DNA of 64,000 nucleotides from Lachnospiraceae bacterium KH1T2 (GCA_900114405.1 FOSY01000018.1:1-64000), one strand, 5' to 3'; positions 1 through 8,917 are shown, counted from the first letter of the stretch. Notes: a model not told the origin generated them from the sequence alone. Numbers and translations are program-made.

Positions 1-1213
1 TGTCGTTCTTAGTGGTTTCCATGGCTCGCTTCATGAGCTTACTTGCATTTTTAGGCTCAGTAACAAATACATCTCCAAGACTCCGCAGGTGATTTACATC
101 CTCGTTTATTGCAAGCTTTCTATTTACAGCATTGATACGACATAATTCAGAATGTCTGGCTCTCAGTTTCTTATAATGATTTGAGTATTTCCAAGTCTTA
201 TGACCTTTCTTTACAGTACCATCATCATTGTAATTTTGTGGGTTGGTTGCTCTCCTTGACCTGTCCATAGCACGATAGAGCAGACGTTCTTTCCGTTCGG
301 AAGTCTGTATACTATTGCCACGCTCCGAAAGGTTCTTCAACCCTACCTCTATATTAGAAGTGTAGGCAATGGTCTGAGTGCCAATATCCGCACCTATCAT
401 ACCTTTGACGTATTTATGACGGGGATTGCCATATTTATCGTATTTCGGTTTCGCCTTACCTTCAATGGTTAAGTGTAAATATACTCGGTATTTACCCCTT
501 ATCATTTTGGAAACGAGCGTGGCATAGCAAGGTCTGTATGTATCGACACAATAGGCATCTTCAATGAGTGTATTAACAGCTTTTTTATCCATAATCTCAG
601 GTTCAGCAAGATAAGCTAAAACAGCATTTACTTCGTCTGTTTGAAACCTGTCATCTGCCTGTATCCCGAAAGTTGTCTTTCCAAGTTTGAATTGCAATCT
701 ATCATCCTTAACAGACATAGGAATACCACGGTTTATTTGTTTTGCTCTGATACAAGGTAATTCTCCGTATTTTGAAAAATGGATGGTTTTACCATTACCA
801 TAAAGGCAATTTTCCATGCCTCGCCAGACATCTTCAGCTTTGGTTAGAGCAAAGACAGCATCAACACCATACTTTTTGCCTATTGGAATCATAGATTTTC
901 TACAGTGATCCCATGTGACATTATAGGATTTCTGCATTTCATTAAGCTGATTAGCAAGAATTTTGCGTTTAGCTTTATCTCCTGTATTTCCATACAGGGA
1001 TAATAGTTTGCGATACCTCTTTGTACGAAAAAGCTGATCATAATTCTTTCTCATAAGACCAGCAAGTTCATTGCCTGCCTTGCGGATTTTATCAGAAAGG
1101 ACCACGATCTTAAGCACATCAGAATAAGGCATATCAGTCTCAGCGACTAAAATATGCCTGTCAGAAAGTTTATGATATTGTTTCAGAATCTTCTTGTATT
1201 CTCCATCAATCAT
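1..1213 (-). CDS. tnpB: TnpB-like RNA-guided endonuclease / IS605 OrfB, partial (3' end beyond window)
   Basis: The frame is open from ATG at 1213 to the window edge with no stop, about 404 codons. The first RuvC-type motif is visible as GADIGTQTIAYTS (catalytic Asp), and VFVTEPKNAS near the edge fits the second motif's Glu. The third Asp and the zinc ribbon would lie outside the window. TnpB proteins of this family are RNA-guided nucleases that help retain the IS. The N-terminal half is long and divergent compared with compact TnpB proteins and is rich in Lys/Arg. The start overlaps the tnpA stop by 8 bp, which suggests translational coupling. Whether the gene is intact cannot be judged. Confidence 0.85.
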   Translation of the reverse strand, partial: MIDGEYKKILKQYHKLSDRHILVAETDMPYSDVLKIVVLSDKIRKAGNELAGLMRKNYDQLFRTKRYRKLLSLYGNTGDKAKRKILANQLNEMQKSYNVTWDHCRKSMIPIGKKYGVDAVFALTKAEDVWRGMENCLYGNGKTIHFSKYGELPCIRAKQINRGIPMSVKDDRLQFKLGKTTFGIQADDRFQTDEVNAVLAYLAEPEIMDKKAVNTLIEDAYCVDTYRPCYATLVSKMIRGKYRVYLHLTIEGKAKPKYDKYGNPRHKYVKGMIGADIGTQTIAYTSNIEVGLKNLSERGNSIQTSERKERLLYRAMDRSRRATNPQNYNDDGTVKKGHKTWKYSNHYKKLRARHSELCRINAVNRKLAINEDVNHLRSLGDVFVTEPKNASKLMKRAMETTKND

Positions 1214-1540
1214 GATTTTTCTGCTCCTCAATGTACCTAATTACCGTAGCTTCGCTTATATGCCCTACTGTTGATACAAAATATCCTTTTGACCACAAAA
1301 AGCCACATCTTGCATAAAATTGTTTAAGCTGCGGAAATGTCCTGAATAGTTCTACTGCACTGATACTTTTAAGAGTTCTGACAACATCACATGGTGCAAC
1401 AGTCTGTGGGACATCTATGAAAATATGTATATGGTCAGGCATTACTTCAAGCGCCTTAATACGATAATTATAATCATTGCAGATTTTTTGAAGTATCAGC
1501 TTGAGTGTATCTTCAACATTACCTTTTAATACTGAATTAG
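1..1540 (-). mobile_element. IS200/IS605-family element, partial, with rearranged left end
   Basis: A Y1 transposase gene (tnpA) and a tnpB gene lie in tandem on the minus strand and overlap by 8 bp, the usual IS605 arrangement. The element runs off the window at position 1, so its right end and any guide-RNA region are not visible. At the tnpA side, homology to the family stops near 1540, where the sequence becomes the 3' end of an unrelated membrane-protein gene. The left end of the element is therefore missing or was lost by recombination. The junction is read from sequence; its mechanism is inferred. Confidence 0.75.
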
Positions 1541-1610
1541 TCAATAATTTCGATTTTCCTAACGATGTTTGTTCCTTCGTAGTAATTGATTTTCTCCTCT
1601 CTGCATGCAT
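1206..1610 (-). CDS. tnpA: IS200-like Y1 transposase TnpA, N-terminus replaced
   Basis: The ORF encodes 134 residues. The HUH motif (His60-Ile-His62, in MPDHIHIF) and the catalytic Tyr (about residue 126, in VIRYIEEQ) are present, as is the family signature GYFVSTVG. Known family members begin with a strand such as YHLVW-KYRRK before the helix seen here. That strand is absent. Codons 1 to about 24 are instead an out-of-frame reading of the 3' end of the neighbouring gene at 1537-2511. The protein therefore lacks the first strand of the HUH fold and is probably inactive, unless supplied in trans. It could be called a pseudogene. The ORF overlaps that neighbour by 74 bp and tnpB by 8 bp. Confidence 0.8.
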   Translation of the reverse strand: MHAERRKSITTKEQTSLGKSKLLTNSVLKGNVEDTLKLILQKICNDYNYRIKALEVMPDHIHIFIDVPQTVAPCDVVRTLKSISAVELFRTFPQLKQFYARCGFLWSKGYFVSTVGHISEATVIRYIEEQKNHD

Positions 1611-2511
1611 TTGAGATCTTCAAGATATCCAAAAAATCCCCTCTTTTTATATAAATATAGTATTTATTAATTTTAAATACACCTTCTGCAACTGATAGTT
1701 CTACACAACTTCGCTCATATATTTTTCTCAATTTCACATATGAATTTTCAATCATATGCGCATCTACTATTCTGCCAACCTTGTTAATACGCCTTGCCGC
1801 TTTAGTCTTCTTAACATCAAAGGAACATTTTAAGGACTTTATCATATCAATATAATCTATTGCCACGTAAAACATAATTGACCACCCTAAGAATAATCCA
1901 TTTTTATCATACCCGGAAATCTGAGCATATACACATACCAATGCTAATAATATAAAAAATACGACTGTAGCAATTCCTCCATAGGCATACCAAACCTCAC
2001 TTGATATATCGCTATATTTCAATGCTTCAAATACCAATTTATTTTTACGTTCTTTACCAAAATCTATTTTTTCAATACGTTTCATTTCAATTAATACATG
2101 TGTCTCACAGTTTACCTTAATCCGACATTTACCATCATTATCAAGAAGCTCATTTATAACCTTCTCATCCAGTCCCGATACATAATACCAACCGCTATAT
2201 CTAACTTTATCTCTTAAATAGCTAAAAATTGCCGTCCCATCATTCAATACCCCCATCATAACCGCATCATATTCCCTTATACCCTTCTTTCTTATCGACG
2301 GAAATAACTTTATTAATTCCGGTGTCATATCATATACAGCAAGCACGCACATAACGAATGATACAGGAGTTCCTATTCCCCACCCAACTTTTATGAATAA
2401 CCAAATACACACCACTAAATCTATCCACGCTACTATCGCAACACTGTATACAAATAGATTTGCCTTAAGCATATTTCTAGTACTGAACTTATACAAAACC
2501 TCATTATCCAC
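1537..2511 (-). CDS. unknown multi-pass membrane protein, possible immunity-type gene (copy 1)
   Basis: This is a 324-residue protein of unknown family. Hydrophobic stretches near residues 15-55 suggest two N-terminal membrane helices, and two more follow around 180-225. The C-terminal ~100 residues are soluble and Lys-rich, ending in EGTNIVRKIEIID. The start is GTG at 2511, with GGGAG upstream. A near-identical C-terminal half is encoded at 63550-64000, so the gene belongs to a local duplicated family. An Rhs-like fragment, other small AT-rich genes and a toxin-tail-like fragment lie nearby, which hints at an orphan immunity gene. That role is an inference from context only. Its 3' end is fused to the IS200/IS605 remnant. 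Confidence 0.7.
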   Translation of the reverse strand: MDNEVLYKFSTRNMLKANLFVYSVAIVAWIDLVVCIWLFIKVGWGIGTPVSFVMCVLAVYDMTPELIKLFPSIRKKGIREYDAVMMGVLNDGTAIFSYLRDKVRYSGWYYVSGLDEKVINELLDNDGKCRIKVNCETHVLIEMKRIEKIDFGKERKNKLVFEALKYSDISSEVWYAYGGIATVVFFILLALVCVYAQISGYDKNGLFLGWSIMFYVAIDYIDMIKSLKCSFDVKKTKAARRINKVGRIVDAHMIENSYVKLRKIYERSCVELSVAEGVFKINKYYIYIKRGDFLDILKISNACREEKINYYEGTNIVRKIEIID

Positions 2512-2542
2512 TGCCTAATCTCCCTATCTTTATGTATTTTAT

Positions 2543-2692
2543 TCAAATCTTTGTCGATATATTATATATATCACCTTGTATAATTCCTGTGCCAATTCCA
2601 AATATTGAACTTGCGAGATTTCCTATATTTCCAGGCAACTGTCTGTCTGAAAATAATTCATTTATAAAACTTGTTTCATCAAAGAAAAAATC
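2543..2692 (-). pseudogene. short orphan coding fragment, possible toxin C-terminal tail
   Basis: In the stretch between two genes (2512-2924), one minus-strand frame is open for 49 codons. It begins right after an in-frame stop and has no start codon. It encodes a Gly/Ile-rich tail ending in GDIYNISTKI just upstream of the GTG start of the membrane-protein gene. In polymorphic toxin loci, the toxin C-terminus directly precedes its immunity gene, so this may be a decayed toxin tail. The fragment is too short to assign to a family. Confidence 0.3.
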
Positions 2693-2813
2693 TTAGTTCA
2701 CTTATCAATGTTCAAATCTATGGAATCACTCGCAAGATGGACGTTTCTTTTTGTTTAGGCACTCATAAATGAGTGTTTACGCTAGAAACGCACTCCGCTA
2801 AATATAATCGAAA

Positions 2814-2843
2814 AGAGCCACCAGTCAAAAACCTAGTGGCTCT
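2814..2843. terminator. hairpin, terminator-like
   Basis: Perfect 8-bp arms (AGAGCCAC / GTGGCTCT) enclose a 14-nt loop in the gap between 2512 and 2924. A second small inverted repeat, CACTCAT-AA-ATGAGTG, lies at 2760-2775. The downstream tract is AT-rich but is not a clean T-run, so function as a terminator is uncertain. The stem could also be a leftover end of an insertion element. Confidence 0.4.
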
Positions 2844-2924
2844 ATATATACTCTTTTGCGGTGTTTCTTTATAACCTATAAACATATTCATTTTTAAGTT
2901 TATGACGATAGTTTTTACTATAAA

Positions 2925-3374
2925 TTATTCGCAATATTCATATTTTTTCTCTTTAGAATCAATTCTTATATAGCAAGTATGGCTTTTTTCTTTATCACGA
3001 ATACTACAAATAAATAATTCACCTATATCACACCAATACTCTTGAATAATTGTCAATCTCCATTTCCCATTATTTACTTTAAGAATCACATCCTCCAAAT
3101 CACAATATTTTTTTATAATTACAATTTCACCTGATATTTCTTTAACAGATTCATAAAATATATCCACATTTTCTATATCACAATTATATAATTTCAAAAA
3201 GGCATCATGTACTCTACAATACTCTTCATTTTCCTTTTTCTTAACCCAAATACCTCTTGAATTAAAGGAAAACTGTACTATATTATCCGAAATAGAAATA
3301 TTATCTATTGTACAATCTGATACTAATACTTTGGGATATAAATCCTCACACAGTTTAATTATTCTGTTACTCAT
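2925..3374 (-). CDS. unknown small acidic protein (possible orphan immunity protein)
   Basis: No family is recognised. The product is about 149 residues from ATG at 3374, chosen because GGAG lies 9 nt upstream. An in-frame ATG at 3392 would add six residues. The protein is soluble, rich in Ile, Glu and Lys, and has several Cys (EYCRVHD, YCDLED, YWCDIGELFICS). The region is markedly more AT-rich than the housekeeping genes from 4.4 kb on. Small acidic single-domain proteins beside Rhs debris are often immunity proteins, but nothing in this sequence proves it. Confidence 0.6.
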   Translation of the reverse strand: MSNRIIKLCEDLYPKVLVSDCTIDNISISDNIVQFSFNSRGIWVKKKENEEYCRVHDAFLKLYNCDIENVDIFYESVKEISGEIVIIKKYCDLEDVILKVNNGKWRLTIIQEYWCDIGELFICSIRDKEKSHTCYIRIDSKEKKYEYCE

Positions 3375-3416
3375 TAGGCAAACTCCATCCATTCTCTAAA
3401 ATCCATTTTTTATTCT

Positions 3417-3523
3417 AGTGTTTTGGCACATTCATAATTAAACTAATGTCATAGCTCGAATGAGCCTTATGTTGGCGATTTCGAGATATGACATTAGTTT
3501 GATTTAGAACGTGTCAATACACT
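3417..3523. repeat. long imperfect palindrome (44-nt arms), repeated at the other end of the window
   Basis: Arms 3417-3460 and 3480-3523 pair at 37 of 44 positions around a 19-nt loop. The central core (AAACTAATGTCATA and CTCGAA) is almost perfect. A related copy at 63468-63541 keeps the right arm, the loop and the inner part of the left arm, but not the outer left arm. Both copies lie directly beside small AT-rich unknown genes. The structure is too long for an ordinary terminator and has no T-run. It may be a mobile palindromic element or a recombination module. Confidence 0.75.
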
Positions 3524-3672
3524 AGCTGTCAATTTAAGAATTTTGTTCCCTCCTACATCATGCCAAGTGCCATCACAGTTTAATGCTGCCTCATCATCTA
3601 CACCATTAATCGGGTCTCCCTCACAGTACATATACATGTTATACTACATCGGGCTGTCGAAGCTGTTTGTCA
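3494..3672 (-). pseudogene. decayed Rhs/WapA-core-like fragment
   Basis: Reading the minus strand from about 3672, one frame gives FDSPM, a stop, then YNMYMYCEGDPINGVDD and on to a stop at 3494. The YxYCxxDPINxVD pattern matches the end of the Rhs repeat-associated core, typically NPLxYxDPxG, just before the variable toxin domain. The fragment carries a stop, has lost the usual PxG, and runs into the palindromic repeat. It is therefore a remnant and not a gene. The neighbouring orphan genes would fit a degraded polymorphic-toxin locus. Confidence 0.5.
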
Positions 3673-3689
3673 AAAGTTTATTCTTAATA

Positions 3690-4211
3690 TTAAATCAGTA
3701 AATACTTACATTTAACCATCTTCTCATATTCCTTCGTCCATAATGTTGATTTTATCAGCCAAAGATCAACATTATGCGCATTTTTTAACATATCCGGTAT
3801 CCCCAATTCTGCCTTAACTACAATTTCCTTGCCTATTGCGCAAAATTCTACTTCATCATGCTTAAGTTCATTTACTACGTTTCCAATAAGTCTTTTATAA
3901 TCCTCATTTGTTATTTCATTACATACATTTAACCATGGTTCAACAATATAAAATTCCCCTATTTTTTCAACATCAACTCCCACATGATTATTTCCATTTT
4001 CCATAGTCAGCGTCAAGATTTTATTATCATATAAATCCTTATAAACTTCGACACTTTCTATATCTAAAACATTAGTATAATTCCAATCATCCATCACTTG
4101 AATGCTATTTATCTTGAAGCTTTCCCCAACAAAATTCTCGATTACTCGTATAAATTTTATATATATCTCTAATTTTGATGACACAGCACAAAATTCAATT
4201 ACTTCTGCCAA
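3690..4211 (-). CDS. unknown 173-residue protein (possible orphan immunity protein)
   Basis: No family is recognised. The start is TTG at 4211, supported by GGGGAGG six nt upstream; no better start is seen. The protein is soluble, alternates predicted strands and helices, and is acidic in its first two thirds (DIESVEVYKDLYD, GVDVEKIGEF). It has no signal peptide. Its coding sequence is AT-rich, unlike the adjacent sugar-kinase gene. It lies just upstream of the Rhs-like fragment on the same strand. Immunity function is a context-based guess. Confidence 0.6.
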   Translation of the reverse strand: MAEVIEFCAVSSKLEIYIKFIRVIENFVGESFKINSIQVMDDWNYTNVLDIESVEVYKDLYDNKILTLTMENGNNHVGVDVEKIGEFYIVEPWLNVCNEITNEDYKRLIGNVVNELKHDEVEFCAIGKEIVVKAELGIPDMLKNAHNVDLWLIKSTLWTKEYEKMVKCKYLLI

Positions 4212-4345
4212 ATTATACCTCCCCTAGCAATCGCATCTAATACTCTTCCGGCTTAGAATTTAGCACTTATTTTTAGTTTTGTGTGCAAAACCTGACGAAA
4301 TGCAGTTTTCACTTCAATTATCTTACAATTTTTAAATTAATCAAA

Positions 4346-4390
4346 GGCTGCCGCACCATATTGATCATATCATCAATTCATGCGACAGCC
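4346..4390 (-). terminator. probable terminator of the sugar kinase gene
   Basis: Arms GGCTGTCGCA and TGCGGCAGCC (minus-strand sense) pair with one mismatch around a 25-nt loop. A TTTGATTAATTT tract follows. It lies about 45 bp after the stop codon of the kinase gene. Confidence 0.55.
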
Positions 4391-4433
4391 CTCGTTCATT
4401 CTTTACGGCTTTTCCTTTTTATTAAATTTACAA

Positions 4434-6032
4434 TTAAAAGCTTTCTACAGCTGCCTTCTCTGCCGGAAGTGCCTTAATATAGCTTTCAAGGAACTTATCG
4501 AAGCCTTCAACATCTTCCTTTACAGGGTCCATGCTCTCTGATTTGAACTCTGAGAATACTTTGTTATCGAGGTAGTCTTCAAGTGTCTCGCCAGCTTCCT
4601 TATGAAGCATGTAGCTTGCAAGAAGAGCCTCACCCCAAGGACCGCCTTCACCTGCTGTCTCCATTACAGAAACCGGTGTTGCCATAGCTGCAGCCATGAT
4701 TCTCTGGCCTGAACCCTTAGCATTGAACCATCCGCCGTGACCTGTAAGTCTGTCGATCTGTACCTTTTCATCGCGGATAAGAAGGTTATTGCCATGCTTA
4801 AGTGTTGCAAGTGCTGAGAAAAGAACTGTTCTCATGAAGTTTGCAAGTGACATCTTTGCATCAGGCTTTCTTACAAGGAGCGGACGACCTTCATCAAAGC
4901 CCATTACAGGCTCACCTGAGAAGAAGTTATACATCATAAGTCCGCCGCAGTCAGAATCACCCTTAAGTGCCTCTGCATAAAGTCTGTGATAAAGCTCCTG
5001 TACATCTACATCACCGCCGGCAAGGTGGATAGCTTCTACAAAGAGATCAACCCATGCATTAAGATCTGAAGTACAGTTATTGCAGTGTACCATTGCTACA
5101 GGCTTACCTGCAGGTGTTGTTACCATATCAAGTTCCTTGTATGGCTTTGAAAGTGCCTTATCAAGTACTACCATTGAGAATACTGATGTACCTGCTGAAA
5201 TGTTGCCTGTGTGAACTCTTACAGAGTTTGTAGCAACCATACCTGTTCCTGCATCACCTTCCGGAGGGCAGAGCGGGATACCTGCTTCGAGATTTCCAGA
5301 AGGATCAAGCTTTTTAGCGCCTTCTTCTGTAAGTCTGCCTGCTTCTTCGCCTGCAAGAAGTACCTTTGGGAAGATATCCTCAAGCTTCCATGGGAAGTTC
5401 TTGTCTGCAATGAGATCATTGAACTTCTTAACCATGTCTGCATCATAATTATTTGTTGTAGAGTCGATTGGGAACATACCTGAAGCTTCACCGATACCGA
5501 TGATCTTCTCACCTGTGAGCTTCCAGTGGATATATCCCTCAAGTGTTGTCTGGAAATCAATATCCTTTACATGCTGCTCATTATTGAGAATTGCCTGATA
5601 AAGATGTGCAATGCTCCATCTCTGCGGAATATTGAAGTTGAAAAGCTTTGAAAGCTCATCAGCTGCTTTTTCTGTCATGGTATTTCTCCATGTACGGAAA
5701 GGAACAAGAAGTTCACCCTCCTTATTAAATACCATGTAGCCATGCATCATTGCAGAAAATCCGATAGCACCGATCTTCTTAAGAACTACTCCGTATTTAT
5801 CCTTTACATCTGCTGCAAGTTTTGCATAGCAGTCCTGCAGACCACTCCAGATATCATCCTCTGTATATGTCCAAATATTATTCTCAAGACGATTTTCCCA
5901 TTTATGCTTTCCTGAAGCAACCGGAACAAAATCCTCTGTGATAAGCACACCCTTGATATTAGTTGAACCAAACTCAATTCCAAGTACGGTTTTTCCCTGC
6001 TCGATAGCAGCCTTTACATCTATATTTCCCAT
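4434..6032 (-). CDS. FGGY-family carbohydrate kinase (xylulokinase/ribulokinase-like)
   Basis: The 532-residue product phosphorylates a sugar or polyol with ATP in the cytoplasm. Visible motifs are the N-terminal phosphate-binding strand ([13 protein letters not shown]), the second phosphate motif ([10 protein letters not shown]), and the C-terminal ATP-site stretch [16 protein letters not shown]. Length and domain order (FGGY_N then FGGY_C) are normal. The precise substrate cannot be fixed; no sugar isomerase or transporter lies beside it, so it seems monocistronic. ATG at 6032 has GGAGG a few nt upstream. It is divergent in base composition from the AT-rich island just downstream. Confidence 0.88.
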   Translation of the reverse strand: MGNIDVKAAIEQGKTVLGIEFGSTNIKGVLITEDFVPVASGKHKWENRLENNIWTYTEDDIWSGLQDCYAKLAADVKDKYGVVLKKIGAIGFSAMMHGYMVFNKEGELLVPFRTWRNTMTEKAADELSKLFNFNIPQRWSIAHLYQAILNNEQHVKDIDFQTTLEGYIHWKLTGEKIIGIGEASGMFPIDSTTNNYDADMVKKFNDLIADKNFPWKLEDIFPKVLLAGEEAGRLTEEGAKKLDPSGNLEAGIPLCPPEGDAGTGMVATNSVRVHTGNISAGTSVFSMVVLDKALSKPYKELDMVTTPAGKPVAMVHCNNCTSDLNAWVDLFVEAIHLAGGDVDVQELYHRLYAEALKGDSDCGGLMMYNFFSGEPVMGFDEGRPLLVRKPDAKMSLANFMRTVLFSALATLKHGNNLLIRDEKVQIDRLTGHGGWFNAKGSGQRIMAAAMATPVSVMETAGEGGPWGEALLASYMLHKEAGETLEDYLDNKVFSEFKSESMDPVKEDVEGFDKFLESYIKALPAEKAAVESF

Positions 6033-6195
6033 TTGAAACCTCCATTATGTATATCGTGCACCAGATGCACTGTTTCTTATACAATTATAGAAGTTTTTTT
6101 CAAATAAATAAATCACTTTGGTTACTTTTTTTGTTAATTTTTTTCATTTTTTGAGCATTTTTAAATACAAATATGTGTATTTTTCCAATTTTTCG

Positions 6196-6233
6196 CAAAA
6201 AATGAGACAGGTTTTTCAAATACCTGTCTCATT
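6196..6233 (-). terminator. strong rho-independent terminator
   Basis: Perfect 11-bp arms (ATGAGACAGGT / ACCTGTCTCAT) are followed on the minus strand by a run of six T. It closes the secreted-protein gene that ends at 6243. Confidence 0.85.
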
Positions 6234-6242
6234 AATAACCAT

Positions 6243-8873
6243 TTATTTCTTTGTTGTTGTAGTAGAAATTGTGTAGTAGATCACACCTGCATATCCTGCA
6301 TAACGCTTCTTACCGAATACATAAGCTGTAGGACGGTTCTTTACTGTAGAATCAGACTTTGATCTCTGGCTTACATTGTTGATAGTGTAAACTGCGAAAT
6401 TGCCTGAACCAACATTCTTACCATTCACAACTACATTCAGTGATGGAGAAATCGCAGAGCCTGTATATGCATATGATGAATATTCATCTGTAACCTTAGC
6501 ACCGGCAATATTTCTCTGCTTGATTACAAAGTACTTAACTGTCTTGCCGACATAAGTATTCTTTGCCTCACCCTTTGTAACGATAGTTACCTTCGCAACT
6601 CCCGGATTCTTATTTGAAGAATACTTAACTTTATAGTCTGTGCCTTCCTTGAGAACAGCACCTGTCTCTGTATCCTTAACCGTTACTGTCGGCTTGATCT
6701 TTGTGCCTGTATAATTTACTTCTTCGAAATTATCAAGCTCATGATTCTGATATACAAGAGAAATATCCATTGTCTTATCATCAGCTATAGGCTTCTTTGA
6801 TGAGTAAACCTTGAATGTATTCTTCTTGGTTCCCTTGAAAGTTCCTATACCTTTGATCTCAGTCTTAAGTCTCTTCTTATCAGCATTTGTGCCGGTAACT
6901 GTCTTATTGAAAACATAGTCAACGCCTTCTCTCAAAGGCACCATTGTTCCATTATCAGCAAGCTTGCACATGAGAAGAACATCTGTCTGATCATAATCTT
7001 TATTAGAGTCAAGCTTACGGTTATCTACACCGTATACCTTAGCTCTGCTAATCTTCGCACCGCTCTTATCTGTGATCTCAAAGCTTACACCCTGATAGCC
7101 ATTAAATACCTTATTACTGCTGACCATCATGTGTGCGCTTCCTACGTCCTTACATCCGACAAGAACTCGTGTAAAGAGTCCGCTGTCTGAATTGTATCTG
7201 TATCCGTTAGCCTCTACGATAACCTTCGGAGAGATATTCTTTCCTGTGTACTTATAGAAGTAGTATGGAAGTGTAACTTCTGTTCCATTAGCTGAAACCT
7301 TTGAAAGAGTGTTTACATTGTCTGTAAATACCTTAATTCTAGGTGTTGCCTTTGAAACATATGCGCTTCCTGTGACCTCATTCTTATAGAAGCTAAGTCC
7401 GCTGTTTCTCTTCTTAGAATACTTATCAGTATTTGTATCATTGAACTCGATCCAGTCGTCAACGCTGTTTGAAGAAGTTGTTACGAAAGCATTGAACTTG
7501 CCCTCGTCAGCACGTCTTACCTCTACAGCAAAGTTCTTTCCATCGACGAGAAGAACCGGAGTATCCACACTTACTGTAGTATATCCTGCATAGTTTACAT
7601 CAGCATCTACTACCGAGATCAGGTTATCCGCGATAAACGGCGTTCCATTAGAACTTACCTTATATGGATAACTGTAAATGTAAACTCTGTACTGTCCCGG
7701 GTCTGCAACTGCAAATCCAACTTCCTTGATAGCCTCGTACTTATTCTTATTTGCATCAGCTACGAAAACATTCGCAACAGAAGAAACTTCTTTTGTTGCA
7801 ACCTGTGCTGTACCGTCATAAGCATATGTATTGTTATATGGCATATTGTCAGAGAACTTAAATGCTACCGCACGACGCTCATTGCTATAGCTTGAAGCTG
7901 TGAATGTTGCATCTTCATAGGAGATCCAATAGTGCTCTCCAAGTCCGTCTACAACCTCAAACGCACCATTTCCATTCGGAACATTTCCGGTTACAGGATT
8001 TACAAACTCATTTCTATCGGCATTGTTATCCCAGCCAATGATAAGAAGCTCGTGGTTAGGTGCAGCATAATCTTCACTTACAGTAGTAAAGATATGATTG
8101 TTGCTTGCAGAATTATATGCATTGTTTGAATATGTCTGATCTCTGTAAACATCGATCACGGCTGAGCCGTATTTATATACGAGACCCTTGATCGCATTTA
8201 CATCTGTGATCGGTACCCATGCGGCGTCTTTGAGCATACCCTTAACGCCATTGGTCTTTGTGCTGTTTGCAAGCAAAAATGTTGCAATAGCACTGTTTCC
8301 GTACTTCTCTTCTGAACCACTTGTAGTATCATCATCGAAAAGTCCGAGCGGATCATTTGACTCACCATAAAGTGCATTTGCAATTTCATCTGCACCTGTC
8401 TTTTCTGTTGATGCAGCAGCTACTGCATATGCCCATTCATGCGAATCTTTTTCAGATGCGCTTACACTGCTTGAGAAAGATTTTCCGCTGTAACTGCTTA
8501 AACCTGACCAAACTGTTGTATCTACTTTATATGTATACTTTGATGGAAAATTGAATTCCACCGGCTTAGAACCAGCTTCTCTGGCATTTTCTGATGCCAC
8601 TTCATTTTCAGAAATAGCCTCATCTCCTGAAACTACATCACCTGAAACTGTATCGCCTGAAACTGTATCTTCCTCATCGTCTTCCTCTGTATCCTCATTC
8701 AGCTGACCATTAGGAGACTGATTATCTGTACTGACTTCAGTAGTTAAAAATTCTTCTGTATATCCAGATTCCGGTTGAACTTCTGCAGCCAATACTGGAT
8801 TCACCATTATACCCATCGTTAAAGCCGCTGATAAAATAAGCGACAACGATTTCCTATAACGTTCCCTCAACAT
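6243..8873 (-). CDS. secreted papain-fold (C1-like) protein with lectin-like and Ig-like repeats; catalytic Cys absent
   Basis: The product is 876 residues from ATG at 8873 (AAAGGAAG upstream). The frame is open back to 8993, but no start there has a site. An Sec signal peptide (LSLILSAALTMGIMVNPVLAA) is followed by a Ser/Asp-rich linker with tandem VSGD units. A C1-peptidase-like domain comes next, with the His motif NHELLIIGWD. The Cys position before the conserved Trp is Glu (SHEWAYAV), and the NSWG-type motif reads VDGLG. A lectin-like domain follows (FSDNMPYNN onwards), then about three Ig-like repeats with YTGxxIxPxVxV and GTDYxVxY patterns. It is probably surface-exposed and binding rather than proteolytic. 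No cell-wall sorting motif was seen. Confidence 0.8.
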   Translation of the reverse strand: MLRERYRKSLSLILSAALTMGIMVNPVLAAEVQPESGYTEEFLTTEVSTDNQSPNGQLNEDTEEDDEEDTVSGDTVSGDVVSGDEAISENEVASENAREAGSKPVEFNFPSKYTYKVDTTVWSGLSSYSGKSFSSSVSASEKDSHEWAYAVAAASTEKTGADEIANALYGESNDPLGLFDDDTTSGSEEKYGNSAIATFLLANSTKTNGVKGMLKDAAWVPITDVNAIKGLVYKYGSAVIDVYRDQTYSNNAYNSASNNHIFTTVSEDYAAPNHELLIIGWDNNADRNEFVNPVTGNVPNGNGAFEVVDGLGEHYWISYEDATFTASSYSNERRAVAFKFSDNMPYNNTYAYDGTAQVATKEVSSVANVFVADANKNKYEAIKEVGFAVADPGQYRVYIYSYPYKVSSNGTPFIADNLISVVDADVNYAGYTTVSVDTPVLLVDGKNFAVEVRRADEGKFNAFVTTSSNSVDDWIEFNDTNTDKYSKKRNSGLSFYKNEVTGSAYVSKATPRIKVFTDNVNTLSKVSANGTEVTLPYYFYKYTGKNISPKVIVEANGYRYNSDSGLFTRVLVGCKDVGSAHMMVSSNKVFNGYQGVSFEITDKSGAKISRAKVYGVDNRKLDSNKDYDQTDVLLMCKLADNGTMVPLREGVDYVFNKTVTGTNADKKRLKTEIKGIGTFKGTKKNTFKVYSSKKPIADDKTMDISLVYQNHELDNFEEVNYTGTKIKPTVTVKDTETGAVLKEGTDYKVKYSSNKNPGVAKVTIVTKGEAKNTYVGKTVKYFVIKQRNIAGAKVTDEYSSYAYTGSAISPSLNVVVNGKNVGSGNFAVYTINNVSQRSKSDSTVKNRPTAYVFGKKRYAGYAGVIYYTISTTTTKK

Positions 8874-8917
8874 CTGAACTTCCTTTCTGCAATCTTTTCC
8901 TTCTAATTTTTTGCATA

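Noticed and set aside
3417..3523. integron attC site or standard transcription terminator
   Set aside because: The palindrome has the right size for attC, but no RYYYAAC/GTTRRRY core pair could be placed and no integrase is in view. It lacks a T-run.
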